From NCBI GenBank assembly GCA_964592255.1, contig CAZQCI010000067.1, positions 1-11,769 of the forward strand: 11,769 nucleotides of DNA. Reading direction: 5' to 3'. The position numbers and the translations under genes are program-made. Below, one piece after another: positions 1 through 7,900 of this stretch. Each line of letters opens with the position of its first letter. Position 1 is the first letter of the stretch. Origin of the DNA: CAZQCI01 sp964592255 (lineage in GTDB: Bacteria > UBA10199 > SBBF01). Under the pieces are notes generated by a model. That model had not been told where the DNA came from. It made no database searches and saw only the letters and a program-made list of their open reading frames with translations.

Positions 1-393
1 TGGAATTAAGGTTGCAAGTTCGGTTGCGGTAAAAATATTTTTCTCTTCGCCACAGGTTCTGGCATTTCAGCTATTCGTTCCGTGATTTTAGAAATAAATA
101 AACATCGCGATCGTTATCAAAACATCACCTTGTTTTATGGGGTGCGCCATCCCAACGAATTTGCTTATTCAAGAGAATTTTCTTTATGGGAAAAAAACGA
201 TATTAAAATTCGCACCGTTATTTCAAACAATCACCATGGAGAATGGAAAGGCCCTACAGGGCATGTGCAGCAATTACTACCACAAAAAAGCCCCCATACT
301 GTCGCTTTTTTATGCGGTGTTTCGGGCATGGTGAAAGAATTGAAAGAAAAACTTCCATCCTTGGGCATAGAACATATTTTACTTAATTATTAG
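1..393 (+). pseudogene. FAD/NAD(P)-dependent oxidoreductase, C-terminal part, apparent frameshift near nt 31
   Basis: This is the NAD(P)-binding half of a ferredoxin-NADP+ reductase-type flavoprotein; the FAD-binding half lies outside the window. Visible landmarks are a pyridine-nucleotide loop FATGSGISAIRS (about nt 46-81), the FYGVRHPNEFAY strand-helix motif (about nt 136-171), the LCGVSGM motif near nt 313-333 and an aromatic C-terminus (LLNY). The pattern resembles plant pKIWI502-like reductases, as recalled from family knowledge. The reading frame carrying these motifs has an in-frame TAA at 7-9. The +2 frame (nt 2-34) reads GIKVASSVAVK, which fits the usual G-x-G-F-x-V stretch just before the loop. 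One extra A in the A5 run at 31-35 would join the two. The defect may be a real pseudogene or a homopolymer error near a contig end. The GTG at 82 would cut off the nucleotide loop and is unlikely to be the start. The gene converges on nth. Confidence 0.7.
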
Positions 394-1043
394 TTCTTGG
401 TTTTTTCAAAAAAATCGCATTCATCTTTAATAACACATGTGTGACACAAAGGCCGACGGGCATGACACACGTTTCTCCCATGCGGAATAAGAAGATTAGT
501 AATTAAAGTCCAATCTTTTTGGGAAGTCACTCGCATCAAATCCTGCTCTATTTTATCGGCTGTTTTATTTTTAGAAAGTCCAATACGTTGGGACAGGCGT
601 ATCATATGAGTATCCACACAAATACCTTCATTTTTTCCAAAAATATTTCCCAACAAAACATTGGCTGTTTTTCTTCCCACTCCTGGAAGTTGGGTTAAAG
701 CCTCCATGGAATTAGGAACTTGCCCGCCAAATTTATCGATAAGCATCGCACAAGCTCCACGGATATTTTTGGCCTTATTACGATAAAACCCGGTGGAATG
801 AATATCACCCTCCAATTCATCAGGAGAAATCTGAAGATAATCTTGCGGAGTTCGATATTTTTTAAAAAGAGAAGGGGTGACTTGATTGACACGCTTATCC
901 GTGCATTGAGCGGAGAGAATCGTAGCAACCAACAATTCCAAAGGATTAGAATGATTAATGGCTGTTTGAGGCCGAGGGTATTCTTTCGCTAAAATTTTTA
1001 AAATCCGGTTAACTCTATTTTTTTGAAACGAAAGAGAATGCAT
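390..1043 (-). CDS. nth: Endonuclease III (DNA glycosylase/AP lyase)
   Basis: This base-excision-repair enzyme removes oxidised pyrimidines and cleaves the resulting abasic site. At 217 aa it has the family's usual length (about 210). The helix-hairpin-helix LPGVGRKTANV occupies residues 119-129 and contains the catalytic Lys125. The essential Asp is D144 in VDTHMIRL. A C-terminal [4Fe-4S] loop has the canonical spacing C193-x6-C200-x2-C203-x5-C209. The SAQCTDKRVN block (44-53) is the typical DNA-binding helix region. The ATG start fits the N-terminal length of homologues; the nearest purine-rich stretch (GAGGA) lies about 14 nt upstream, so the ribosome site is mediocre. The gene lies 71 bp downstream of the M48 peptidase gene on the same strand and may share its transcript. 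Its stop TAA overlaps the TAG of the convergent oxidoreductase within the shared bases ttag. No key residue is missing. Confidence 0.97.
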   Translation of the reverse strand: MHSLSFQKNRVNRILKILAKEYPRPQTAINHSNPLELLVATILSAQCTDKRVNQVTPSLFKKYRTPQDYLQISPDELEGDIHSTGFYRNKAKNIRGACAMLIDKFGGQVPNSMEALTQLPGVGRKTANVLLGNIFGKNEGICVDTHMIRLSQRIGLSKNKTADKIEQDLMRVTSQKDWTLITNLLIPHGRNVCHARRPLCHTCVIKDECDFFEKTKN

Positions 1044-1114
1044 GCGTCAGTGAGTGTCCTCATTGGAGCCACCCCGGCATATTTTCCCAACGGGATCCCT
1101 CTGAGACGCTCCTT

Positions 1115-2026
1115 TTATTTTTTCATCTTTCCTTTGGAAAGATCAGTCGCTTCAGACAACCAGCCTTGAAGAGCTTTAGCACGGGAAGCATCGGAAGGGT
1201 GGGAGGCAAAGAAACTGGTCTTCTTGGCATTAGGGCCACCTTTTGAAGCTGCCTTTTTCCACAAATCAATTGCCGCTTGCGGATTAAATCGGGCTTTACT
1301 CATATAATAAAAACCAGTTTGGTCCGCATTGCTTTCGTACTTGCGACTGTAACTAGGAAGATACAAATTAACACCTAATGAAAAAATTTGATCAAAACCG
1401 TTTTGGATATTTCCCCCCAACCCTTGCCCAATGGCAACGCTCGCTACTGTTCCTAAAAGACCCAACCCTTGCATTTTACTAATGCGGCGCGTGACATGAC
1501 GAAGGGTTGCATGAGCTATTTCATGCCCTAACACAGCAGCAATTTGGTCATCGCTGTTAATATCCACCAAACCTTTTTCTTTATCAAACAACCCGGTATA
1601 AATACCAATTTTTCCACCGGGCATACAAAAAGCATTCACAATATCTGGACGGTCGAAAATATGAACTTCATAAGGAAGGTTAGGAATATCAGACACAGCG
1701 GCTAAACGTTTAACAATTCTTTCAACACGGGCCTTCAAAGCAGCATCGCGAGGAGAATCAACACCAATACCCGATTTTTTAAACTCATTAATCTGTTCGC
1801 GCATGACCTGTTCCCCGAGACGGATATCATCCTTCAACGAGTAAAGGTTAAAAAACTTTTTCTTATAATCCCACAAATGACGGTCTTTAGAACCCTGATC
1901 ATCATCGTCATCATTGCGGTTTTGTGACATCTTGGCCCCGGATCCACTCGAGGCATACGCCGATGGCAAAATGCTGAAAGAACCAAACAAGAAAACCCAA
2001 ACCAGCACATGAATAAAATGTTTCAT
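1115..2026 (-). CDS. Exported M48-family zinc metallopeptidase
   Basis: This is a zinc endopeptidase of the M48 group (BepA/YfgC, LoiP-like periplasmic members), probably acting in envelope protein quality control. The 303-aa product begins with a signal peptide (residues 1-26, cleavage likely at AYA-SS, no lipobox), followed by an acidic low-complexity patch containing five consecutive Asp near residue 39. The NAFCMPGGKIGIYTGL block (131-146) precedes the zinc motif HEIAH (168-172); the third ligand is E231 in ESNAD (231-235). HPSDASRA (276-283) matches the usual C-terminal M48 motif. No TPR domain follows, so this is a minimal M48 protein rather than a full BepA. I chose the ATG at 2026 because AAGGAG (2032-2037 on the complement) sits 5 nt upstream; an in-frame ATG 21 nt further up would spoil the signal peptide. 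It is divergent from the propeller gene at 2091. The specific substrate is unknown. Confidence 0.93.
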   Translation of the reverse strand: MKHFIHVLVWVFLFGSFSILPSAYASSGSGAKMSQNRNDDDDDQGSKDRHLWDYKKKFFNLYSLKDDIRLGEQVMREQINEFKKSGIGVDSPRDAALKARVERIVKRLAAVSDIPNLPYEVHIFDRPDIVNAFCMPGGKIGIYTGLFDKEKGLVDINSDDQIAAVLGHEIAHATLRHVTRRISKMQGLGLLGTVASVAIGQGLGGNIQNGFDQIFSLGVNLYLPSYSRKYESNADQTGFYYMSKARFNPQAAIDLWKKAASKGGPNAKKTSFFASHPSDASRAKALQGWLSEATDLSKGKMKK

Positions 2027-2031
2027 AAAAT

Positions 2032-2037
2032 CTCCTT
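2032..2037 (-). promoter_or_regulatory. Shine-Dalgarno of the M48 peptidase gene
   Basis: The complement reads AAGGAG, 5 nt before the ATG at 2026. It decides the start codon in favour of 2026 over the upstream in-frame ATG at 2047. Confidence 0.8.
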
Positions 2038-2055
2038 GAGAAAACAATAATCTGA

Positions 2056-2082
2056 TTGCCTGTTAAGAATCAATAATATAAT
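2056..2082 (+). promoter_or_regulatory. Candidate sigma-70-type promoter of the propeller gene
   Basis: A perfect TATAAT lies at 2077-2082. A weak -35 candidate TTGCCT is at 2056-2061 with a short 15-bp spacer. A start site about 6-8 nt after the -10 box would fall at 2088-2090, directly before the ATG at 2091, so the transcript would be leaderless or nearly so. No Shine-Dalgarno is visible before 2091. The 64-bp divergent gap must also hold the promoter of the M48 gene. The call rests on motif matching only. Confidence 0.45.
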
Positions 2083-2090
2083 CAAAACCT

Positions 2091-2966
2091 ATGTGTAAAA
2101 AACTTATCATTTTATGTCTTTTTTTAGGAATCACTTTTCAAGCCAGCGCGATTATGCCCGTTAAAGTGCCTTTAGAGAAAAAATGGGAACTGAGTGGCTT
2201 TCATCAACCCGAATCGATTATCTACGATGCCCAACGCAAGATTCTTTATGTCTCTAACGTTTGGGGAAACCCTCCGGATAAAGATGGTCAAGGCAGTATT
2301 TCCAAAATATCTTTAGATGGAAAAATGATTCAAGACAATTGGATAACAGGACTCAACGCGCCTAAGGGCTTAGCCCTTGTGGGAGATAAACTCTACGTCG
2401 CTGACCTCGATACTTTAATTGAAATAGACGTCACCCAAGGCAAAATCACCAAACGTTATGTGATCCCACAATCAAAGTTTTTCAATGATGTGGCATCCGA
2501 CAGTCAAGGCCGTGTTTTTGTTTCGGACATGATGGATGACAAAATTTATATCTTGGAAAAAGGACAGTTTTCCGTCTGGCTTTCCGATTCGAAATTGGAA
2601 AATCCAAATGGTCTTTTTGTAGAAGGAGACACGCTCTACGTTGCCAGTTGGGGTAAAATGACGGAGGGTTTCAAAACCCAAGTACCCGGACATTTGAAAA
2701 AAGTGTCTCTCACCACCAAACAAATTGAAAGTATTGGGATGGGCTATCCCATCGGTAATTTGGACGGATTGGAATCTTATAATAACGGTTTTTTAGTCAC
2801 TGACTGGATTGTCAGTAAATTGTTCTTCATCGAAAAAACCGGGCCTTCTTCAGTCATCCTTAATTTACCGAGTGGGGCAGCAGATTTGGAAGTTATCCCG
2901 GATCAAAAAATTATCTTTATCCCCTTAATGCATGACAATAAAATAGTGGCTTATTCCATTCTGTAA
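2091..2966 (+). CDS. Secreted SMP-30/gluconolactonase/LRE-like beta-propeller protein
   Basis: The 291-aa protein has a clear Sec signal peptide (residues 1-20, cleavage at ASA-IM) followed by a six-bladed beta-propeller of the SMP-30/gluconolactonase/LRE type. Motifs matching the family's metal-site positions are QPESI (E41), FFND (N132), NPNGL (N173) and GNLDGLE (D225). These probably correspond to the Glu, two Asn and Asp that bind the divalent metal in SMP-30; the correspondence is judged by motif, not by computed alignment. Strand repeats such as LYVSN, LYVAD, VFVSD and LYVAS mark successive blades. Family members hydrolyse lactones or related esters, but many exported homologues have no known substrate, so the reaction here is open. 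The gene is divergent from the M48 peptidase (64 bp between starts) and its stop is 15 bp from that of the convergent lipoprotein. It lacks a visible ribosome site. Confidence 0.88.
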   Translation: MCKKLIILCLFLGITFQASAIMPVKVPLEKKWELSGFHQPESIIYDAQRKILYVSNVWGNPPDKDGQGSISKISLDGKMIQDNWITGLNAPKGLALVGDKLYVADLDTLIEIDVTQGKITKRYVIPQSKFFNDVASDSQGRVFVSDMMDDKIYILEKGQFSVWLSDSKLENPNGLFVEGDTLYVASWGKMTEGFKTQVPGHLKKVSLTTKQIESIGMGYPIGNLDGLESYNNGFLVTDWIVSKLFFIEKTGPSSVILNLPSGAADLEVIPDQKIIFIPLMHDNKIVAYSIL

Positions 2967-2991
2967 AAATTAAAAGAAGTGTCACAGAATG
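2957..2991. repeat. 8-bp inverted repeat spanning two convergent stop codons
   Basis: CATTCTGT (2957-2964) and ACAGAATG (2984-2991) are perfect reverse complements separated by 19 nt. The loop and arms contain the TAA of the propeller gene and the TGA of the convergent lipoprotein. It could be a weak bidirectional transcript-end hairpin, but the loop is large and there is no clean U-tract, so this may be chance. Confidence 0.3.
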
Positions 2992-4700
2992 TCAGAAAGG
3001 GGCACCACCCTCAAAGTACTGAATCCATCTCCCGAAAGCCCAGTGCTAATAACAAACAAATGTGCTGAACTTGCAAAATCGTCAGCCAAGGTACTTAAAA
3101 CCAACGAGTCAGACCTCCAATCGATAGGAGAAACTATATCGATATCAATTGGATTCAATCCGACAGCAATATCATAAGTCACCACGGATAAAGCAAAAGC
3201 CGAATCTATTTCAAAAGACGGCAACATAAAGGAATTATTCAACGCCACAAAACCCAAACTGAACTTATAAGGTACATTCAACGCCACGACCTTACTGGCT
3301 CCCGTCAAAGCCGCTTCACTACTCAGAGATACAGTAACCGGTGGATTGTCTTCCTTTAAATCAACCACAACAATGGAATCATTCTGTGTATCAGGGATAA
3401 GAAGAAGATTTTCAGCCAACGGATCGGAACCAGCCAATCCACTCAAACCTAAATCACCAAACCATAACGCCTCCCCGGGTTTTCCAAATCCTGAAGGCAA
3501 TTGAATAGGAGAAAATTGGGTCGCATCCGAAACAATGGCATTACAAAAACCATTATCCATAGGTATAGGGATAAGATAATAAAAACCATCTGAGAATAAA
3601 GCGACAAAGTAACCTTCTTTTCCTGTGCTTGAAATGTAGATTTTTTCCACAGACTCCATATCCAAATCTTTGAGAATAGAAGTTGAAGAATTAAAATCAT
3701 AATCCGCAATTTTTAAAGACGTATCATGAACAGGATCATAAACAAAAAAAGGACTAAATGCTTCGACAGATAAAATATTGGATGTGGAAGGAAAAAACAG
3801 ACGGTCAATCGTAGATCCTGCATAAGTACTCGGGCTTAAACAATCCATGCCGTTAGCTATAGTAAAATCAGCCCCACTGACTGGGTAATTAAATCCAAAC
3901 TGCACTTCTTGAGAAGACGGAACATCAATCACAGAGCTCGCTTCCTCCATCACCTCTAAAATACTTCCTCCATCCGGTAAAAAACCAGCAGCAGCATCCG
4001 TTAAAAAAAACATACCACTGGAATTGGGAATGACTGCCAGTGACACAGGAGTTCCTGATATATCCACATCGACAGCCGTATCAACAGTGACAACCCCAGA
4101 ACTTTCGGTAAAAGAACTGATTTGGTTTTGAGATGTGGTTTCATTCACCCCAAACACAACACCTGTATCCGTTTTGTAATCATAACCCAGAGTGTATGCT
4201 TCTAAAGATAACGGCACAAAATCATGACTCACCACCGATTCATAAGCTTCCGAAGTGCCACACGTATCCGGGTCGAGATAAACCACACTCACTGTATCAT
4301 TTAAAGAAGCCTGAATACGGACAAGAAAAGAACCATCATCATTGGAAGTAAGAGAACAATCTTCTGTGGAACCATCTGCAGAACATTCCGGTAATGATGA
4401 AGCACATGTTGCAGCCGATACAGGACTTGAAAAAGCATCCAACATTTTTAGCAAACGACTCACACTGGAACTGACGCGCACTTCTACCGTAGACGAATCA
4501 GGCACAGCTCCCGCACTTGCAGTAATAGTCACAAACCCACTCGCATCAGGCGCCGAAACTGTCAGACAAGAAGTACTAGAACCACTGCTACAACTATTAG
4601 CCGGAGGAGGAATAGAAGCTTGAGGCAATGCATTTCCTCCGGAACAAGCAGGCAAGAGAAAGACCCCTAACCAAAACAAACCCATGATTTTTCGTAGCAT
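2982..4700 (-). CDS. Surface lipoprotein with Ig-like N-terminal region and propeller-like body, function unknown
   Basis: I do not recognise a named family for the whole 572-aa protein. It starts with a lipoprotein signal peptide: basic MLRK, a hydrophobic stretch and a lipobox LPAC ending at Cys19. Ser follows at +2, consistent with outer-membrane sorting in Gram-negative rules. A Ser/Cys/Pro-rich linker (20-45) leads to a beta-rich Ig-like (Big-type) segment at about 46-142, with the pattern VTITASAGAVP then DDGSFLVRIQ. The remainder is rich in Ser, Val, Asp and Thr, with repeated strands such as VSLAVIPNSSGMFFLTD and LLLIPDTQNDSIVVVDL, suggesting a beta-propeller of the YVTN/NHL kind. Scattered Cys may form disulfides. 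It is divergent from the large mosaic surface protein and convergent with the secreted propeller. No Shine-Dalgarno is evident at the ATG at 4700 or at the in-frame ATG at 4685. The lipoprotein call is firm; the fold is inferred and the function open. Confidence 0.8.
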   Translation of the reverse strand: MLRKIMGLFWLGVFLLPACSGGNALPQASIPPPANSCSSGSSTSCLTVSAPDASGFVTITASAGAVPDSSTVEVRVSSSVSRLLKMLDAFSSPVSAATCASSLPECSADGSTEDCSLTSNDDGSFLVRIQASLNDTVSVVYLDPDTCGTSEAYESVVSHDFVPLSLEAYTLGYDYKTDTGVVFGVNETTSQNQISSFTESSGVVTVDTAVDVDISGTPVSLAVIPNSSGMFFLTDAAAGFLPDGGSILEVMEEASSVIDVPSSQEVQFGFNYPVSGADFTIANGMDCLSPSTYAGSTIDRLFFPSTSNILSVEAFSPFFVYDPVHDTSLKIADYDFNSSTSILKDLDMESVEKIYISSTGKEGYFVALFSDGFYYLIPIPMDNGFCNAIVSDATQFSPIQLPSGFGKPGEALWFGDLGLSGLAGSDPLAENLLLIPDTQNDSIVVVDLKEDNPPVTVSLSSEAALTGASKVVALNVPYKFSLGFVALNNSFMLPSFEIDSAFALSVVTYDIAVGLNPIDIDIVSPIDWRSDSLVLSTLADDFASSAHLFVISTGLSGDGFSTLRVVPLSDIL

Positions 4701-4703
4701 GGG
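4681..4703 (-). repeat. Small inverted repeat around the lipoprotein start codon
   Basis: CCCATG (4681-4686) and CATGGG (4698-4703) are perfect 6-bp complements separated by 11 nt. On the mRNA each arm holds one of the two in-frame ATG codons (4700 and 4685). The hairpin could limit initiation, but it is short and may be chance. Confidence 0.3.
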
Positions 4704-4814
4704 TTTAATTCTAACTAATTTCTTAACTTAAAAAAAGATTCATCCTCACCAACAAGGCAATTATTTCATTTTTTCGAAACATGAATAGCATTCGTAAATA
4801 AAGACAATTAATTC

Positions 4815-4840
4815 TCATTTTGAAACACTTATCAAAATGA
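4815..4840. promoter_or_regulatory. 9-bp perfect inverted repeat, candidate regulator-binding site
   Basis: TCATTTTGA (4815-4823) and TCAAAATGA (4832-4840) are perfect reverse complements with an 8-nt spacer. The dyad centre (about 4827.5) is roughly 135 bp upstream of the start site predicted from the sigma-54 element at 4937-4952, a usual distance for a bacterial enhancer-binding-protein site. The right arm also overlaps a possible -10 box of the divergent lipoprotein gene. In AT-rich DNA such a dyad can arise by chance at a few-percent level by rough estimate, so the role is a hypothesis. Confidence 0.5.
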
Positions 4841-4867
4841 TATGTATATAGTTTAAAAGGATGTCAA
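4837..4867 (-). promoter_or_regulatory. Candidate sigma-70-type promoter of the lipoprotein gene
   Basis: On the complement a perfect TTGACA (4867-4862) is followed after 19 bp by TATCAT (4842-4837). The spacer is 2 bp longer than ideal. It would give a leader of about 130 nt. Another pair (TTGATA and ATTAAT, nearer the gene) is possible, so the exact site is uncertain. Confidence 0.3.
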
Positions 4868-4936
4868 AAAATATAAAAATTTGTCAGTAACTACCTAAAA
4901 TTAAAGATATTTTTTTTATTGATTCTGGACGAAAGA

Positions 4937-4952
4937 TGGCCTGCTTTTTGCT
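4937..4952 (+). promoter_or_regulatory. Candidate sigma-54 (RpoN) -24/-12 promoter of the mosaic surface protein
   Basis: The sequence TGGCCTGCTTTTTGCT has GG (4938-4939) and GC (4950-4951) exactly 10 bp apart. It matches 10 of the 13 specified positions in the recalled consensus TGGCACGRNNNTTGCW. Transcription would start near 4963, leaving about 26 nt before the ATG at 4989, with the Shine-Dalgarno at 4977-4982 inside the leader. An inverted repeat suitable for an activator lies about 135 bp upstream. A sigma-70-like pair (TTGTCA at 4881-4886 with a poor -10) is a weaker alternative. Confidence 0.6.
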
Positions 4953-4976
4953 TGTTATTTGACGGTTGCGGGTGTG

Positions 4977-4982
4977 AAGGGA
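4977..4982 (+). promoter_or_regulatory. Shine-Dalgarno of the mosaic surface protein gene
   Basis: AAGGGA lies 6 nt before the ATG at 4989 and decides this start over the upstream in-frame TTG at 4959. That TTG would fall before the predicted transcription start and would add ten residues ahead of the signal peptide. Confidence 0.75.
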
Positions 4983-4988
4983 TCTGGA

Positions 4989-7900
4989 ATGTCACACATG
5001 ACAAATTATATAACAAAAGGTTTATTCCTTTTTTTTCTTCTTATTTCTTATTTCTCTTTTAACGCCTCAAGTTATGCCATAAATCCCAAAGCTCCTTCCG
5101 GCACACCTTCTCTACCTTCAAGCTCGTCAAAAATTCCAAGTAATACAAACACAACTGATACTTCAACTACGACTTCTCCAAATTCGAATACGAGCGATTT
5201 GCTTTCAACACCACAGGTCAATACACCCACTAATACAACCACTACCCTTCCCAACTTGGATACAACCGTTTCCAACCCAACAAGTACTACTATAGACACC
5301 AGTGTCACAGACACCAGTGTCACAGACACCAGTGTCATCGACACCAGTGTCATCGACACCAGTGTCACAGACACAGGAGCACCAAACACAAACTCATCGA
5401 CAACTACTATTCCAACAACAAATACAAATACCAACACAACAACCTCAACAACATGCGTTCCCCAAACAGAAATATGTGATGGAAAAGATAACGACTGTAA
5501 CGGAACTATAGACGAAGGTTGTTGCTACTCCGATTCTGATTGTAATGATGGAGATTCTTGTACAACCGATGCGTGCGCTTCAAATAAATGCTCTCATGTT
5601 GCACCAGACACAGATGGCGATAAAATTATGGATTGTAAAGATGAATGTCCTTCTGACGCCAACAAAACTGCCGCGGGCATTTGCGGTTGTGGTGTCGCTG
5701 ACACTGATTCGGATGGTGATGGTACCGCTGATTGCTTAGATGCATGCCCAAGCGACGCCAACAAAACTTCTGCAGGTATTTGTGGTTGCGGCACTCAAGA
5801 CAATGACATGGATGGTGACGGAACAGTGAATTGCCAAGATAAATGTGCGATAGACCCTAAAAAAACAGACCCTGGCATCTGTGGTTGCGATGTTGCTGAC
5901 ACCGATTCAGATGGTGATGGTATTGTAGATTGTAAAGATGAATGCTCTTCTGATTCTACAAAAATTAAAGCTGGTATTTGTGGCTGTGGTGTCGCTGACA
6001 CCGATTCAGATGGTGATGGTATTGTAGATTGTAAAGATGAATGCTCTTCTGATTCTACAAAAATTAAAGCTGGTATTTGTGGCTGTGGTGTCGCTGACAC
6101 CGACTCAGATGGTGATGGCACACCTGATTGTTTAGAAAAAACTGAAAAGACTCCTATTTCAGCTCCCGAACCTGAACCCACACCTTTAAAAACAACAGAA
6201 ACTGAACAACAAGAAACAACACAAAATCCTTGCGATAACCAAGATGGGACACCCATCAATATTGACGACGGTAATGCGTGCACAACCGACTCATGTAACA
6301 CCAAAACAGGTGAAGTCACTCACGAAACAGTTGAAAGTGATGACGGAAATGCTTGCACCACAGATGCTTGTGATACAACAACGGGCGAAATAACACATTC
6401 TACTATCAGCGACTGCTGTATGACAGATAGCTATTGCGATGATAATGATGCCTGTACGACGGATACCTGCTCTGGCGCTTCTACCAGTATTGCTGGGGTA
6501 AAAACAGCCGGCACTTGTTCCCACACAGGTACTTCGACAGATGACAACGACGAATGCACTACAGATACTTGTGATGCTCAAGGACAAGTTACTCATACTG
6601 CTATCGACAGCGCAGCAGACAATGCGTGTGGTTCATGTGGTGACGGCATCGTCAACACAAATGAAGAATGTGATGATAATGATGACCTAGATAATGGAAA
6701 AATCTGCAATACCCAATGCCAATGGGAACCTCAATTAACATGCCCCGAAGGACAACCCAAAATGGCTTTGTGCGTACAAAATGCACTTGGCATTACCTGC
6801 TACGACAGCGACGGTGCAAAATGGGCGGAAATTTCCACATCAAGCACTAAAGGCTTAAGCCGCAACCCACAAGGCCGAATGATTTATACAGACGGTCAAC
6901 TAATCTATGCGCTGCCTCAAGATACCATGGAAGCCAGCTCCTTATATGATGCCAGCGCATTAAAAGACACCTTTGATGACACCAAACAAGATAAGCAGGG
7001 CATTTATCTATCCTCTTCAACCAGCGGCAACATATACTACATTCCCAAAGACAGCAGTGAGTCGATCAGCCTCTATGCTAGCGTAGCAGGAGCCAATCAT
7101 TTAATCATTGCTGACAAAGTCCTTTATTACACAGGAGACGATTTAACAGGCTCCAACATTTATCAAGGCAACAGCACCACCCCTTTATTCTCTTCAAAAG
7201 ATTTAGCTGAAAAATTGGGAGTAAGTGCTGACATCGCCGACATGACAGTTGATTCCAATGGACAGATGATTGCAGTCACTAAAGGAGGCGTCTTCTTTAC
7301 TTTCTCTCCAGGCTCATTGAAATCAGGGGCTAGCCTCTCTGTTATTGCAACAGTGCCGGCAAAACAAATCGGCAGCTTATCCGTGAAAGATCATACTCTT
7401 TACTTTTCAGATAATGATGCCGTTTATAAATTAGACATGACCGATCAAAAATCAGCAGCCGTCTTCGTTGACAATGTCGCACAAGTAAATGGAATGGCAT
7501 GGGCACAAACGTGTACCCATATTTCCCAACCCACTTGCACCCCTACTGAAGAAACCTGCGATGGCACCGATAATGATTGTGATGGACAAATCGATGAGGG
7601 TGTCACCAATGCTTGTGGTACTTGTGGTGATTTAACCGAAACTTGTGGAGATGGCATCGATAACGACTGCAACGGAGTTACCGATGAAAACTGCAATTGT
7701 ACTGAAGGAGAATCTCGCACCTGCAATTCTGGAGAATGTGAAGGTATTCAAAGCTGTGCTAACAACGAATGGAGTTCCTCATGCGACAATCTCCAAGGCG
7801 CTACTGAAGAAGTGTGTGATGGCTTAGATAACGACTGCGATGGGGAAATCGACGAAGGTGTCACCAACGCTTGCGGTACTTGTGGAGAGCTATCAGAAAC

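Noticed and set aside
1044..1114. Hairpin between the M48 peptidase gene and nth (gcgtc ... gacgc)
   Set aside because: Only five paired bases over a span of about 60 nt and no U-tract; not enough for a terminator call.
4133..4623. Plus-strand open frames opposite the lipoprotein N-terminus
   Set aside because: No start signals and no recognisable protein features; the minus-strand frame has a lipobox and a coherent product.
4919..4924. Possible IHF site (TTGATT after a T-tract) between the dyad and the sigma-54 element
   Set aside because: Only the TTGATW half of the recalled IHF consensus fits, and it is very close to the -24 box.
5072..5437. 121-codon minus-strand open frame rich in Val/Leu
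   Set aside because: It is the reverse of the Thr/Ser-rich stalk codons and the 15-bp repeats; low-complexity composition explains the long frame.
5295..6149. CRISPR-like regular repeats
   Set aside because: Repeats are directly tandem without unique spacers, in frame within a secreted protein, and encode known repeat types.
5795..6319. 174-codon open frame on the minus strand
   Set aside because: It is an antisense shadow of the TSP3-like repeats; its own repeated peptide simply mirrors the 99-bp periodicity, and it has no family resemblance.
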